Assembly: GCA_963782445.1 (NCBI GenBank)
Contig: CAWAJM010000001.1
Location: 1,426,001-1,490,000 of the forward strand
Source: ZC4RG20 sp963782445
Lineage (GTDB): Bacteria; Pseudomonadota; Gammaproteobacteria; Steroidobacterales; Rariloculaceae
DNA length: 64,000 bases
Reading direction: 5' to 3'
Positions within the stretch are counted from its first letter, which is position 1. Every line of letters starts with the position of its first letter. Under the pieces are notes generated by a model, which worked only from the letters and a program-made list of their open reading frames with translations, made no database searches and was not told where the DNA came from. Shown one piece after another: positions 17,663 through 25,850 of this stretch. The position numbers and the translations under genes are program-made.

Positions 17663-18862
17663 TCAGGGCGTCGCGGCCGACGCATTCGGGGTGCGGGCCG
17701 CGGGCGCGCCGCCCGCGCCGTCGCCGTCTGCTGCGGCCGTGGCGCCGCCCGGCATGCGAATCTGCGTGAGCTGCGCCGCGACATGCGCGCCGGGCCGTGC
17801 CCGTTGCAGCCCGTCGACGATGACGCGATCGTCGGCTTCGAGACCCCTGCGGATCACGCGCAGGCCGTCATGCAGAGGGCCGAGTTCGACCGTGTGCGTG
17901 GCGACGAGCCCGTCGCTGCCGACCACGTAGACGATACGCTCGGCCCCCTGGGTGGCGATGGCCGTATCGGGCAGCAGCAGCGCGCTGTGGCGCGCCGAGG
18001 CCTGCAGCTGCATGTGGCCGAACATGCCGGGCGTCAGAAAGCCTCGGGGGTTGTCGACGAGCGCGCGGCCGCGAATCGTGCCCGAGGAGGGGTCGATCGT
18101 GTTGTCCATGAATACGAGGTGCCCCGTCCAGCGCGGCGCGGTCTCGTCCTGCAGCCGGATACGCACGGCGCGTGAGGCGTCCCGTCCGTGCTCGTCCTCG
18201 CGCTTGTATTTGAGATACAAGGCTTCGGAGCCTTGAAACTCGAAGTAGATCGGGTCGACCGAGACGATCGTCGTCAGAATCGTGTCGTCGGCCTTCACCG
18301 CGTTGCCGACGTCGACTCTGCGGTAGGAGACGCGGCCGTCGATGGGCGCGGAAATCTGCGTGAACCCGAGATCGAGCCGGCGCCCTTCGACGGCCGCCTG
18401 CGCGGCCTCGAGCTGCGCCTTGGCCGTGCGCAGGTCGGCCTCGCGCGAATCGAGCTGCTCTTTACTCGCGAGCTTCTTGTCCGCGAGGTCGCGAATGCGG
18501 TCGAGCTCGCTGCGCGCGTTCTCGAGCTTCGCCTCGGCCGCATCGGCGTCCGCCTGCGCCTGTGCGAGCGCCGCGCGGAACGGCCGCGGATCGACCGTGA
18601 ACAGCGGCTGGCCCTTCTTGACGAGCTGACCGTCCTCGAAGCTCACGTCCACGACGTAGCCGGAGACCCGCGGCCGCACGTCGACGCTCTGGACAGCGCG
18701 GAACTGCCCGACGTAGTCGTCCCAGTCGATGATGCGCTCGGCCAGCGGCTTCGCGACGGTGACTTGCGGAAGCGGCGCCGGCGCGCGGCCCGACGGGGCC
18801 TTGCCGCAGGCGGTCACGAGGAGGCCGGCCGCGAGCGCCGGCAGCAAGGAGGTACGTTGCAT
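17663..18862 (-). CDS. RND efflux periplasmic adaptor (membrane fusion protein), lipoprotein
   Basis: I start at 18862 because the next residues form a lipoprotein signal with lipobox VTAC; a frame-matched start 30 bases upstream would only lengthen it. The order is typical: beta-barrel/lipoyl half (VRPRVSGYVVDVSFEDGQLV), an alpha-helical hairpin rich in Ala/Glu (residues about 95-165), the second lipoyl half (ISAPIDGRVSYRRVDVGNAV), and the membrane-proximal domain. The protein bridges the RND pump to an outer-membrane channel. It is first in the pump operon. A promoter with an overlapping palindrome lies in the 148-base gap to the divergent regulator gene. Confidence 0.92.
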   Translation of the reverse strand: MQRTSLLPALAAGLLVTACGKAPSGRAPAPLPQVTVAKPLAERIIDWDDYVGQFRAVQSVDVRPRVSGYVVDVSFEDGQLVKKGQPLFTVDPRPFRAALAQAQADADAAEAKLENARSELDRIRDLADKKLASKEQLDSREADLRTAKAQLEAAQAAVEGRRLDLGFTQISAPIDGRVSYRRVDVGNAVKADDTILTTIVSVDPIYFEFQGSEALYLKYKREDEHGRDASRAVRIRLQDETAPRWTGHLVFMDNTIDPSSGTIRGRALVDNPRGFLTPGMFGHMQLQASARHSALLLPDTAIATQGAERIVYVVGSDGLVATHTVELGPLHDGLRVIRRGLEADDRVIVDGLQRARPGAHVAAQLTQIRMPGGATAAADGDGAGGAPAARTPNASAATP

Positions 18863-18929
18863 CGCGAAAGTCCCTGACCAAAAACGCGACACGCGACCTC
18901 GGCGGGGCCGCCGGGCCGCGTGTCAACAG

Positions 18930-18969
18930 TCGATGACTTATTTAATCGAGCCTGCTAGTCTCGTGTCAA
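18930..18969 (-). promoter_or_regulatory. Promoter and putative operator of the RND operon
   Basis: On the minus strand a perfect TTGACA (18964-18969) is followed after 18 bases by TTAAAT (18940-18945), a fair -35/-10 pair for the adaptor gene. An imperfect inverted repeat TCGATGA-N6-TAATCGA (18930-18949) covers the -10. Its position fits an operator for the TetR-type repressor encoded divergently. Motif match is direct; the regulatory role is inference. Confidence 0.5.
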
Positions 18970-19010
18970 CGTTCGCGCCCATGAATGTATTTCACATTAC
19001 GCTTCGCCCC

Positions 19011-19583
19011 ATGACCCCATCGGAGCCCACGAGGATTCGCAACGCGGCCGCGACGCGGGCCTCGATCCTGACCGCTGCGCGCGAACGCTTTCTGCGCGAC
19101 GGCTACGACCAGGCCGGCGTTCGCGCGATCGCCGCCGAGGCGGGCGTCGATCCTGCGCTGATCTGCCGTTACTTCGGCTCGAAGGAAGGTCTCTTTGCCG
19201 AAGTGCTGCAGAGCACGACGGGCGATTCCGCGGACGTGGTCGCCGGCGAGCGGGCGGGCTTCGGCGAACGCATGGCGCGGGCCATGCTCGATCCTTCGGC
19301 GCCTTGCCCGGACCGCATCGCTTTTCTGCAGCTCGCCGCGCGCTCGAGCTCTTCGCCGGCCGCGAGCCGGCTCGTTCGCCGGCACGTCGAGACGCAGTTC
19401 ATCGCCCCGTTCTCACGCTGGCTCGGCGAAGCGCACGGAGCCGAAAAGGCCTGGCTCGCCGCTGCCGTGCTCGTCGGTATCGGCGTCATGGCCGGCATCG
19501 AGCAGGGCGCGCTGCCGGCTGCGTTCACGGAAGATGCGATCGAAAGGCTGGCCCGTGTGCTGCAGGGGATCGTGGATGGGTGA
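19011..19583 (+). CDS. TetR/AcrR-family transcriptional regulator
   Basis: The 190-residue product has the TetR N-terminal helix-turn-helix (ATRASILTAARERFLRDGYDQAGVRAIAAEAGVDPALICRYFGSKEGLFAEVL) in residues about 12-65 and a helical C-terminal ligand-binding region. I chose 19011 because the HTH then starts about ten residues in, as usual; an in-frame ATG at 18981 is possible. No clear Shine-Dalgarno precedes either. Being divergent from the pump operon, it most likely represses pump expression and its own gene, releasing DNA when a pump substrate binds. The ligand is unknown. Confidence 0.88.
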   Translation: MTPSEPTRIRNAAATRASILTAARERFLRDGYDQAGVRAIAAEAGVDPALICRYFGSKEGLFAEVLQSTTGDSADVVAGERAGFGERMARAMLDPSAPCPDRIAFLQLAARSSSSPAASRLVRRHVETQFIAPFSRWLGEAHGAEKAWLAAAVLVGIGVMAGIEQGALPAAFTEDAIERLARVLQGIVDG

Positions 19584-19601
19584 GGTGCCGCGGCGCCCGC
19601 G

Positions 19602-20039
19602 TCAACAGACGACGATCTTACGGGCGGGGGCGCTGCGCTCGGCGCGCCCGTTGGCGCCGTAGGCCGCCGGCTCCGGCGAGAGGCCGAGCAGCCGCAGGCT
19701 CGCATCCGTGTGCCGCTGCAGCGCCGCGATGGCGCTGCCCGCGGCCTGGTTCATCTTCCGGCAGCGGCCGAGCCGCTCGAGGAACTCCTGCCACACCGGC
19801 ATGTCGGCCGGCAGTGTGGAGACGAAGAGCTTGGTGGGAAGTTCGGCCGCTGCGAGGCGGTCGTCGAGCGTCCGGCTGCAGCGCCGCTTGGCTTCGACTG
19901 CGGCGAGCAAGGCGCCCGCGTCCCGTTGGCGTAGAGCTTGCGCTTCGGCCAGCAGCGCCTGCTCGAGCTCGGCGACGAGCGGCAGCAGCGGTGCGACCCG
20001 CCGTTCGAGCTCCGCAGCCGGGTTTAGGTAGCCATCCAT
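19602..20039 (-). CDS. flgN: Flagellar export chaperone FlgN
   Basis: A 145-residue, mainly helical protein with heptad-like leucines (LLPLVAELEQALLAEAQAL) and no membrane segment. It is the last gene of the minus-strand set flgA-flgM-flgN, which is the standard place for FlgN. FlgN binds the C-termini of the hook-filament junction proteins FlgK and FlgL and delivers them to the export ATPase. Sequence conservation in this family is weak, so the call leans on fold, length and position. Confidence 0.82.
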   Translation of the reverse strand: MDGYLNPAAELERRVAPLLPLVAELEQALLAEAQALRQRDAGALLAAVEAKRRCSRTLDDRLAAAELPTKLFVSTLPADMPVWQEFLERLGRCRKMNQAAGSAIAALQRHTDASLRLLGLSPEPAAYGANGRAERSAPARKIVVC

Positions 20040-20084
20040 CGTCGCGGCGTCCCGGTCGGCTCCGTATGCGCGCCCGACGGGCGT

Positions 20085-20399
20085 CTACGCCTTCGGCAAG
20101 CCGCCCAGCTCGCCGTCCGCGGCCAGGAGCTTGGCCGCGACCCGGTTCGAATCGACTTGGTAGCGGCCGGCGCCGATCGCGCTTCGCAGCCGGTCGACCC
20201 GTGCCCGGTCGACGGGCGCGGGCCCGCCGGAATTGCGTGCCGCGTCGGCGAGGCTCTTGGCCGTGCGGGTCAGCGTGACCTGCTCGCCGGCCTCGTTGTC
20301 CTTGACGGTCTCGCGCCGCTCCGCCTGCGCCGACTCAGGCGCGACGGGCCGCGGCCCTGAGATCGAACCGACTCCGGATGCGCTCTTGATGTCCATCAT
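20085..20399 (-). CDS. flgM: Anti-sigma-28 factor FlgM
   Basis: The 104-residue protein has a disordered N-terminal half and the FlgM helices at the end (DRARVDRLRSAIGAGRYQVDSNRVAAKLL). It holds FliA inactive until it is exported through the finished hook-basal body. Two adjacent ATGs (20399 and 20396) are both possible starts; AAGGG lies just upstream. A strong sigma-28 motif ends 44 bases upstream, so FlgM appears to be made under FliA control in addition to any read-through from flgA. flgN follows after 45 bases. Confidence 0.9.
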   Translation of the reverse strand: MMDIKSASGVGSISGPRPVAPESAQAERRETVKDNEAGEQVTLTRTAKSLADAARNSGGPAPVDRARVDRLRSAIGAGRYQVDSNRVAAKLLAADGELGGLPKA

Positions 20400-20442
20400 A
20401 ATGGCCCTTGCTCGGCAGCGCCTTTCGCGCCCATCAGTTCGG

Positions 20443-20469
20443 CTATCGGCACGGCTCGGGAAACCTTTA
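20443..20469 (-). promoter_or_regulatory. Sigma-28 (FliA) promoter of flgM
   Basis: On the minus strand TAAA (20466-20469), a 15-base spacer, then GCCGATAG (20443-20450). This differs by one base from the known consensus TAAA-N15-GCCGATAA. It lies between flgA and flgM. Confidence 0.82.
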
Positions 20470-20508
20470 GGACCGGTGCCAAAAAAATGTCGCCCATGGC
20501 GCGGCTCG

Positions 20509-21228
20509 TCAAAACGTTGCGACGACGTTGCCGGCCACATCGACGACCCCTTCGACGACGAGCCCCGAGCGCGTGTTGCGCACGCGTACGCGGTCGCCCT
20601 GCGCAGCGTCGGCCAGCGCCTCGCCCTCGGCGTCCACGACGAGCCCGCCGGCCTCGGCCCGAATGCGCACGCGCTGGCCGCGATGCACGATCCGCGGGCG
20701 TTCGAGCAGCGAGTGCGTGAGCACGGTCCCCGGACGGACGGGCCGGCGCAGCACGAGGCCTTCGGCATCGGCGAGGGAGGCCAGGTAACCGCCGTTGAGC
20801 TGTGCCACGTCCCGTGGCTCGAGGCTGAGCTCGGAGGCATCGAGGGCGTCCCCGCGCGCGGCCGGCGCCGCGAGGACGACGACATCCACCGTAATCGACA
20901 GCCGAACCGGGACGTAGAGGGACCACGAAGCACCGGTCGGACAGCGCAGGCCCACGACGGCTTCGGAGCGGGCAGGCTGGCCCGGTGGGTCGAACGTCTC
21001 GGGCGTGACCGGGCACGCCGCAAGGTGCAGCCGCGAGTCGAGCCGCGCCGCCTTGACTTTGACGGCGGCGCCGGGCGGCGCAAACGAGCGGGCCACCTCG
21101 AGGGCATGCGACTCGGCGAGCCGCTGAAGGCGCTCGTGGCTCTCTTGGCCGGCCGTTCCGGACGCGGCCGCGGCAGCTGCCCAGCACAGTGCGGCAACCA
21201 ATAACGTAGCTGATCTCAGTAAGGGCAT
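20509..21228 (-). CDS. flgA: Flagellar P-ring assembly chaperone FlgA
   Basis: The 239-residue protein has a signal peptide (cleavage near AAA-SG) and the SAF domain typical of FlgA (residues about 105-165, LDASELSLEPRDVAQLNGGYL), then RPVRPGTVLTHSLLERPRIVHRGQRV and a C-terminal beta domain. FlgA acts in the periplasm to help FlgI polymerise into the P ring. It is first of the minus-strand operon, read divergently from flgB, with a perfect -24/-12 site 70 bases before its start. Confidence 0.92.
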   Translation of the reverse strand: MPLLRSATLLVAALCWAAAAAASGTAGQESHERLQRLAESHALEVARSFAPPGAAVKVKAARLDSRLHLAACPVTPETFDPPGQPARSEAVVGLRCPTGASWSLYVPVRLSITVDVVVLAAPAARGDALDASELSLEPRDVAQLNGGYLASLADAEGLVLRRPVRPGTVLTHSLLERPRIVHRGQRVRIRAEAGGLVVDAEGEALADAAQGDRVRVRNTRSGLVVEGVVDVAGNVVATF

Positions 21229-21297
21229 GGCGATCTCGTTCTCGAGTAAGTAGAGGCGTCAAAAATATGGCGCAATCGGCAGCATTCGACAGGGTGT

Positions 21298-21313
21298 TGC
21301 AATTGGCGTGCCA
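21298..21313 (-). promoter_or_regulatory. Sigma-54 promoter of flgA
   Basis: On the minus strand TGGCACG (21307-21313), 4 bases, TTGCA (21298-21302), with GG and GC exactly 10 bases apart, matching the RpoN consensus. It precedes flgA by 69 bases. Confidence 0.85.
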
Positions 21314-21458
21314 GGCCGGCGCAGCGTTTTTGCATAGCCTAACGTTCGTTTTCGGCCGGCAGTCGTTCGCCGGCAGCGGCAAGAGTTTGCCGCCTCCGGC
21401 CGCCGGCGCCGTGCTGCCGAGGCTGGAAAAGACCGGAATCCAGGGCGGTTGAACGGTT

Positions 21459-21474
21459 GGCATGGGTTTTGCTG
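21459..21474 (+). promoter_or_regulatory. Sigma-54 promoter of the flgB operon
   Basis: TGGCATG (21459-21465), 4 bases, TTGCT (21470-21474), with the GG-N10-GC spacing of RpoN sites. It lies 35 bases before the flgB start and decides against the longer frame-matched start at 21462, which would fall inside the promoter. Confidence 0.82.
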
Positions 21475-21509
21475 ATGCCCTCGCAACGCTAGCGCAAGGG
21501 ACCTCGAAC

Positions 21510-21908
21510 ATGGGCAATCTCGTCGACACCGCACTCGGCATTCCGGCACGTGCGCTGACGCTCGGCGCTCGCCGGCTCGAGCTCATCGCGAACAACATGG
21601 CCAACTCCGACACGCCGGGCTTCAAGGCGCGCGACATCGACTTCCGCGCGACGCTCGCGCGCGAGGCGGGCGCGGGCCGCAGTCTGACGCTCGATACGAC
21701 GGATGCGAGGCATGTGCAGCCAGACGCGGCGAACGGCGGCGCCGAGGTCAAGTACCGCGTGCCGAACACGCCCTCGCTCGACGGCAATACCGTGGATACG
21801 CAGCTCGAGCAGTCTGCGTTCGCGGAGGCCGCCGTGCGCTATCAGGCCAGCCTCGACTTTCTCAGCAACCGCATCACAGGCCTGCGCAACGCCCTGCGCA
21901 GCGAGTAG
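21510..21908 (+). CDS. flgB: Flagellar proximal rod protein FlgB
   Basis: A 132-residue rod subunit. The N-terminal signature ANNMANSDTPGFKARDIDF and the C-terminal helix (AVRYQASLDFLSNRITGLRNAL) are both present, and together form the coiled coil of axial proteins. AAGGGA lies 7 bases before the ATG. FlgB joins FliE at the base of the rod after secretion by the flagellar export gate. It is first of the long operon flgBCDEFGHIJ. Confidence 0.95.
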   Translation: MGNLVDTALGIPARALTLGARRLELIANNMANSDTPGFKARDIDFRATLAREAGAGRSLTLDTTDARHVQPDAANGGAEVKYRVPNTPSLDGNTVDTQLEQSAFAEAAVRYQASLDFLSNRITGLRNALRSE

Positions 21909-21916
21909 GAGTTCTC

Positions 21917-22330
21917 ATGAGCCTCTTCAATATCTTCAACGTCTCCGGCTCTGCGCTCAGCGCTCAATCGGTGCGTCTGAATACGGTCGCTAGCAACATG
22001 GCCAATGCCAACGTCGCGAGCTCGACGGCGGCCGGCGCTTACCGGGCCCGCTATCCGGTCTTCGCGGCCGTACTCGATCAGGCCACGGGCCAGCCGCAGG
22101 GCGCGGGCGTTCGCGTCGCCGGCATCGTCCAGAGCACGGCCAAGCCGCGGGCCGAGTACAAGCCCGGCGACCCGATGGCGGATGCGCAGGGCTACGTCTA
22201 TTACCCCTCGGTCAACGTCGTCGAGCAGATGGCCGACATGATGTCCGCCTCCCGGAGCTATCAGGGCAACGTCGAGGTCATGAATACCGTCAAGCAGCTC
22301 ATGGTGCGCACGCTGCAGCTCGGCCGCTGA
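21917..22330 (+). CDS. flgC: Flagellar proximal rod protein FlgC
   Basis: A 137-residue rod subunit with the FlgC-type N-terminus (SGSALSAQSVRLNTVASNMANANV), internal YKPGDPMADAQGYVYYPSVNVVEQMADMM, and the terminal helix that packs with the first. A GGAG site precedes the ATG. FlgC is a structural part of the proximal rod. Confidence 0.96.
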   Translation: MSLFNIFNVSGSALSAQSVRLNTVASNMANANVASSTAAGAYRARYPVFAAVLDQATGQPQGAGVRVAGIVQSTAKPRAEYKPGDPMADAQGYVYYPSVNVVEQMADMMSASRSYQGNVEVMNTVKQLMVRTLQLGR

Positions 22331-22349
22331 GCCGCGAGGAGTCCAAGTC

Positions 22350-23048
22350 ATGGCGAATTCGATCGACAGCAGCATCCTGAACGGGCTCGGCATCGCGGCC
22401 GGCTCGACGAACGCGGCCGCGGCGGCGGCAGGCAGCTCGGCCGGCAAGCTCGGCCAGGCCGACTTCATGAAGCTCATGATCACCCAGCTGCGCAATCAGG
22501 ACCCGTTCAAGCCGATGGACAGCGGCCAGTTTCTCGGCCAGCTCGCACAGTTCGGCACGGTCTCCGGGATCGACGCCGTGAAGACTTCCCTCGACGGCGT
22601 GGCCTCGTCGCTCGGCGCGAATCAATCGCTGCAGGCCGCGGCGCTCGTGAACCGCAACGTGCTCGTGCCGGCGCGCGAAGCTTGGCTGCCGCCCGGGGGC
22701 CAGGTCGCGGGCGCGCTCGATCTGCCTGCCGGCACGACGGGGGCCTCGGTGGGTGTGTACGACCTGAGCGGCAGCCTCCTCGCGACCGTGCCGGTCGACG
22801 CGAGCCAGGGCGGGCGCACGCCGTTCAGCTGGGACGGCACGCTGGCGGACGGTACCAAGGCGACGCCGGGCTTCTATGAGCTGCGGCCGACCGCGGACGT
22901 GGCCGGCAAGAGCACGGCGCTCGATGCGCTGGTCTCCGGAAGGGTCGAGAGCGTGAACCTCGCGGGCGGCACGGCGGGCTCGATCGGGCTCACCGTGACC
23001 GGTCTCGGCGTAGTCGATTTCGGGCAGGTGCGGGGCATCTCGAGTTAA
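22350..23048 (+). CDS. flgD: Flagellar hook cap protein FlgD
   Basis: A 232-residue protein. Residues about 28-65 carry the FlgD N-terminal signature KLGQADFMKLMITQLRNQDPFKPMDSGQFLGQLAQF. The rest holds the FlgD Ig-like/Tudor domain, with the motif PFSWDGTLADGTKATPGFYEL. FlgD caps the growing hook so FlgE subunits assemble, and is later lost. AGGAG precedes the ATG. Confidence 0.96.
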   Translation: MANSIDSSILNGLGIAAGSTNAAAAAAGSSAGKLGQADFMKLMITQLRNQDPFKPMDSGQFLGQLAQFGTVSGIDAVKTSLDGVASSLGANQSLQAAALVNRNVLVPAREAWLPPGGQVAGALDLPAGTTGASVGVYDLSGSLLATVPVDASQGGRTPFSWDGTLADGTKATPGFYELRPTADVAGKSTALDALVSGRVESVNLAGGTAGSIGLTVTGLGVVDFGQVRGISS

Positions 23049-23066
23049 TAAGTCAAGGAGCGGAAC

Positions 23067-24284
23067 ATGTCCTTCAATACGGCCCTGAGCGGCCTCAATG
23101 CAGCCTCGGAAGACCTGCGGGTCACGGGCAACAACATCGCGAACGCCGGCACGACGGGCTTCAAGGAGTCGCGCGCGGAGTTCGCGGACGTTTTCGCTAC
23201 GGCCTACGCCGGCATCAGCCGCACGGCGATCGGCACGGGCGTGAAGCTGGCCGATGTCGCGCAGCAGTTCACGCAGGGCAACATCGACAACACGGGTAAC
23301 AACCTGGACCTCGCGATCTCGGGCAAGGGCTTCTTCGTGCTCGACGACGGCGGTGCGCGCAGCTACACGCGCGACGGCGCGTTTCAGATCGACCGCGACG
23401 GCTACGTCGTCAACGCGGCCGGCAAGCGGCTGCAGTCCTATCCCGTGCTCGACAGCACGGCCGGCACGTTCGAGACCGGCACGCTTTCGGACCTGCGCCT
23501 CGCGAGCACCGATGCGCCGCCGCGCGCGACCGACAAGGTTCAGGCCGCGTTCAATCTGAGCTCGACGGCCACCGACGTCTCCGCCACGACGTTCGATCCT
23601 ACGGATCCCAACAGCTATAACTACTCGACGCCGTTGACGCTCTACGACTCGCTCGGCCAGCCGCACACCTCGGCGCTGTACTTCCGGAACGCGGGACCGT
23701 TGTCGTGGGAAGCAAACCTGACGGTCGACGGCAATCAGGTCGGCAGCGCTCAGCCCCTGACCTTCGCGGGCGACGGTACGCTCGTTTCGCCTACGTCTGC
23801 GGTCAGCTTCGGTTCGTACTCGCCGTCGAACGGCGCGAACCCGCTGAACGTGAATTTCGACTTCAGTCAGGCGACCGAGTACGGCAGCCAGAACACGGTC
23901 GCTTCGCTGAGCCAAAACGGGTTTGCGAGCGGCCGCCTGACCGGTGTCGACATCGACCAGCAGGGCACGGCCTTCGCGCGCTTCACGAACGGGCAGTCGC
24001 TCGCGCTCGGCCAGGTCGCAGTCGCGAGCTTCGCGAACCCGCAAGGGCTGCAGCAGACCGGCAACAACGCTTGGGTGGCCACCTACGCGGCGGGCGAGCC
24101 GACGCTCGGGGTCGCGGGCAACGGCGATCTTGGCTCCGTGCAGTCCGGCGGTCTCGAGGCGTCCAACGTGGACATCTCGGCGCAGCTCGTGAATCTGATT
24201 ACGGCGCAGCGCGATTTTCAGGCCAACGCCCAGGTCATCAGCACGTCCGACGCCGTGACGCAGACGATCATCAACATCCGTTAG
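23067..24284 (+). CDS. flgE: Flagellar hook protein FlgE
   Basis: A 405-residue hook subunit: N-terminal LNAASEDLRVTGNNIANAGTTGFKESRAEF, the central FlgE D2 domain (residues about 160-290), and the C-terminal LEASNVDISAQLVNLITAQRDFQANAQVI. Hook length will be set by FliK encoded downstream. The start has a strong AAGGAG at 8 bases. Confidence 0.97.
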   Translation: MSFNTALSGLNAASEDLRVTGNNIANAGTTGFKESRAEFADVFATAYAGISRTAIGTGVKLADVAQQFTQGNIDNTGNNLDLAISGKGFFVLDDGGARSYTRDGAFQIDRDGYVVNAAGKRLQSYPVLDSTAGTFETGTLSDLRLASTDAPPRATDKVQAAFNLSSTATDVSATTFDPTDPNSYNYSTPLTLYDSLGQPHTSALYFRNAGPLSWEANLTVDGNQVGSAQPLTFAGDGTLVSPTSAVSFGSYSPSNGANPLNVNFDFSQATEYGSQNTVASLSQNGFASGRLTGVDIDQQGTAFARFTNGQSLALGQVAVASFANPQGLQQTGNNAWVATYAAGEPTLGVAGNGDLGSVQSGGLEASNVDISAQLVNLITAQRDFQANAQVISTSDAVTQTIINIR

Positions 24285-24294
24285 GCGGCCCCTT

Positions 24295-25038
24295 ATGGAT
24301 CGGTTGCTTTACGTCGCCATGACGGGCGCCCGCGAGGCGCAGACCGCGCAGGCGGTCACGGACAACAACCTCGCGAACGCCTCGACGGTCGGCTTCAAGT
24401 CGACCTTGGCCGGCACGCTCGACGTCTCGCTCAAGGGGCCAGGCTTCGCCGACGCCCGGGCCTATGCCGTCACGGAAGGACAGGGCACGGATTTCACGCC
24501 GGGGCCCCTCATGGCGACGGGCCGCAGTCTCGACGTGGCCGTGAACGGCCCCGGCTGGATTGCGGTGCAGGCCCCGGACGGCTCCGAGGCGTATACGCGA
24601 GCCGGCGATCTGCACGTCAACGCGTACGGCATGCTCGAGACGGCCGCGGGACAGCCGGTGCTCGGCGACGGCGGGCCGATCTCGCTGCCGCCGTTCGAGT
24701 CGCTCGAGATCGCGGGCGACGGCACGGTCAGCATCCGGCCGCAGGGCCAGAACGCGGCCTCGCTGGCCGTCGTCGGCCGTATCCGCCTCGTGAATCCGCC
24801 CGCGAGCCAGCTCGTGCGCGGCAGCGACGGCCTCATGCGGCTCGCGGACGGCTCGAGCGCCACGGCCGACGCGGGCGTGCGGCTCGTCTCGGGGATGCTC
24901 GAGGGCAGCAACGTGAACGCCGTCTCGGCCATGGTCGATCTCATCGAGCAGGCGCGCAGCTTCGAGATGCACGTGAAGATGATGACCACGGCCGCGCAGA
25001 ACGACCAGGCCTCGACCGAGCTCATGAAGCTCCCATGA
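24295..25038 (+). CDS. flgF: Flagellar proximal rod protein FlgF
   Basis: A 247-residue rod protein with the axial-protein N-terminus TDNNLANASTVGFKSTLAG, central SLDVAVNGPGWIAVQAPDG and the C-terminal LEGSNVNAVSAMVDLIEQARSFEMHVKMM. It is shorter than the neighbouring FlgG and lacks the FlgG-specific insertion QNVRQPG, which separates the two paralogues. Confidence 0.95.
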   Translation: MDRLLYVAMTGAREAQTAQAVTDNNLANASTVGFKSTLAGTLDVSLKGPGFADARAYAVTEGQGTDFTPGPLMATGRSLDVAVNGPGWIAVQAPDGSEAYTRAGDLHVNAYGMLETAAGQPVLGDGGPISLPPFESLEIAGDGTVSIRPQGQNAASLAVVGRIRLVNPPASQLVRGSDGLMRLADGSSATADAGVRLVSGMLEGSNVNAVSAMVDLIEQARSFEMHVKMMTTAAQNDQASTELMKLP

Positions 25039-25057
25039 TCTTTTGGAGTAGGACGAA

Positions 25058-25849
25058 ATGAATCAGGCATTGTGGATCGCGAAGACCGGGCTCGATGCGC
25101 AGCAGACGCGCATGTCCGTCATCTCGAACAATCTCGCGAACGTCAACACGACGGGCTTCAAGAAGGGTCGGGCCGTCTTCGAGGACCTGCTCTATCAGAA
25201 CGTCCGCCAGCCGGGCGCGCAGAGCTCCCAGGACACGCAGTTGCCTTCGGGCCTCATGGTGGGCACGGGCGTGCGCACGGTCGCGACGGAGAAGACCTTC
25301 ACGCAGGGGAATCTCGTGCAGACTGGCGGCCCTCTCGACGTGGCGATCCAGGGCCGCGGCTTTCTGCAGGTGCTCATGCCGGACGGCTCGGTCGCTTACA
25401 CGCGCGACGGGTCGCTGCAGGTGGACAGCAACGGCCAGCTCGTGACGGCCGGCGGGTTCAAGGTACAGCCGGGGATCGTGCTCCCGAACAACGCGCAATC
25501 CATCACGATCAGCCAAGACGGCATCGTCTCGGCGACCGTGCCGGGCAGCGTCGGTGCGACCCAGGTGGGTCAGCTGCAGCTCGCGGACTTCATGAATCCG
25601 ACGGGCCTGCAGCCCATCGGCAACAACCTGCTCGTCGAGACGGCCGCGAGCGGCTCGCCGCAGGTGGGCACGCCGGGCCTCACGGGCCTCGGCACGCTGA
25701 ATCAAGGTTCACTCGAGAGCTCGAACGTCAACACGGTCGAGGAGCTCGTCGACATGATCGAGACGCAGCGGGCCTACGAGATCAACTCGAAGGCGATCTC
25801 CGCTGCGGACCAGATGCTGCAGTACGCAAACAACTACTTGGGACGGTGA
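25058..25849 (+). CDS. flgG: Flagellar distal rod protein FlgG
   Basis: A 263-residue rod subunit. It has SNNLANVNTTGFKKGRAVFEDLLYQ and the G-specific QNVRQPGAQSS stretch that stiffens the distal rod. FTQGNLVQTGGPLDVAIQGRGF and LESSNVNTVEELVDMIETQRAYE complete the family pattern. FlgG passes through the L and P rings built from FlgH and FlgI, encoded next. Confidence 0.97.
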   Translation: MNQALWIAKTGLDAQQTRMSVISNNLANVNTTGFKKGRAVFEDLLYQNVRQPGAQSSQDTQLPSGLMVGTGVRTVATEKTFTQGNLVQTGGPLDVAIQGRGFLQVLMPDGSVAYTRDGSLQVDSNGQLVTAGGFKVQPGIVLPNNAQSITISQDGIVSATVPGSVGATQVGQLQLADFMNPTGLQPIGNNLLVETAASGSPQVGTPGLTGLGTLNQGSLESSNVNTVEELVDMIETQRAYEINSKAISAADQMLQYANNYLGR

Positions 25850-25850
25850 G

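Noticed and set aside
15062..18175. Plus-strand frame of 1037 codons opposite the RND pump and adaptor
   Set aside because: It mirrors the minus-strand genes, is packed with Arg, His, Asp and Glu as antisense frames in GC-rich DNA are, and has no family features. The minus-strand reading gives clear RND and adaptor proteins.
22299..24044. Minus-strand frame of 581 codons opposite flgD and flgE
   Set aside because: Antisense shadow with Arg-rich low-complexity composition.
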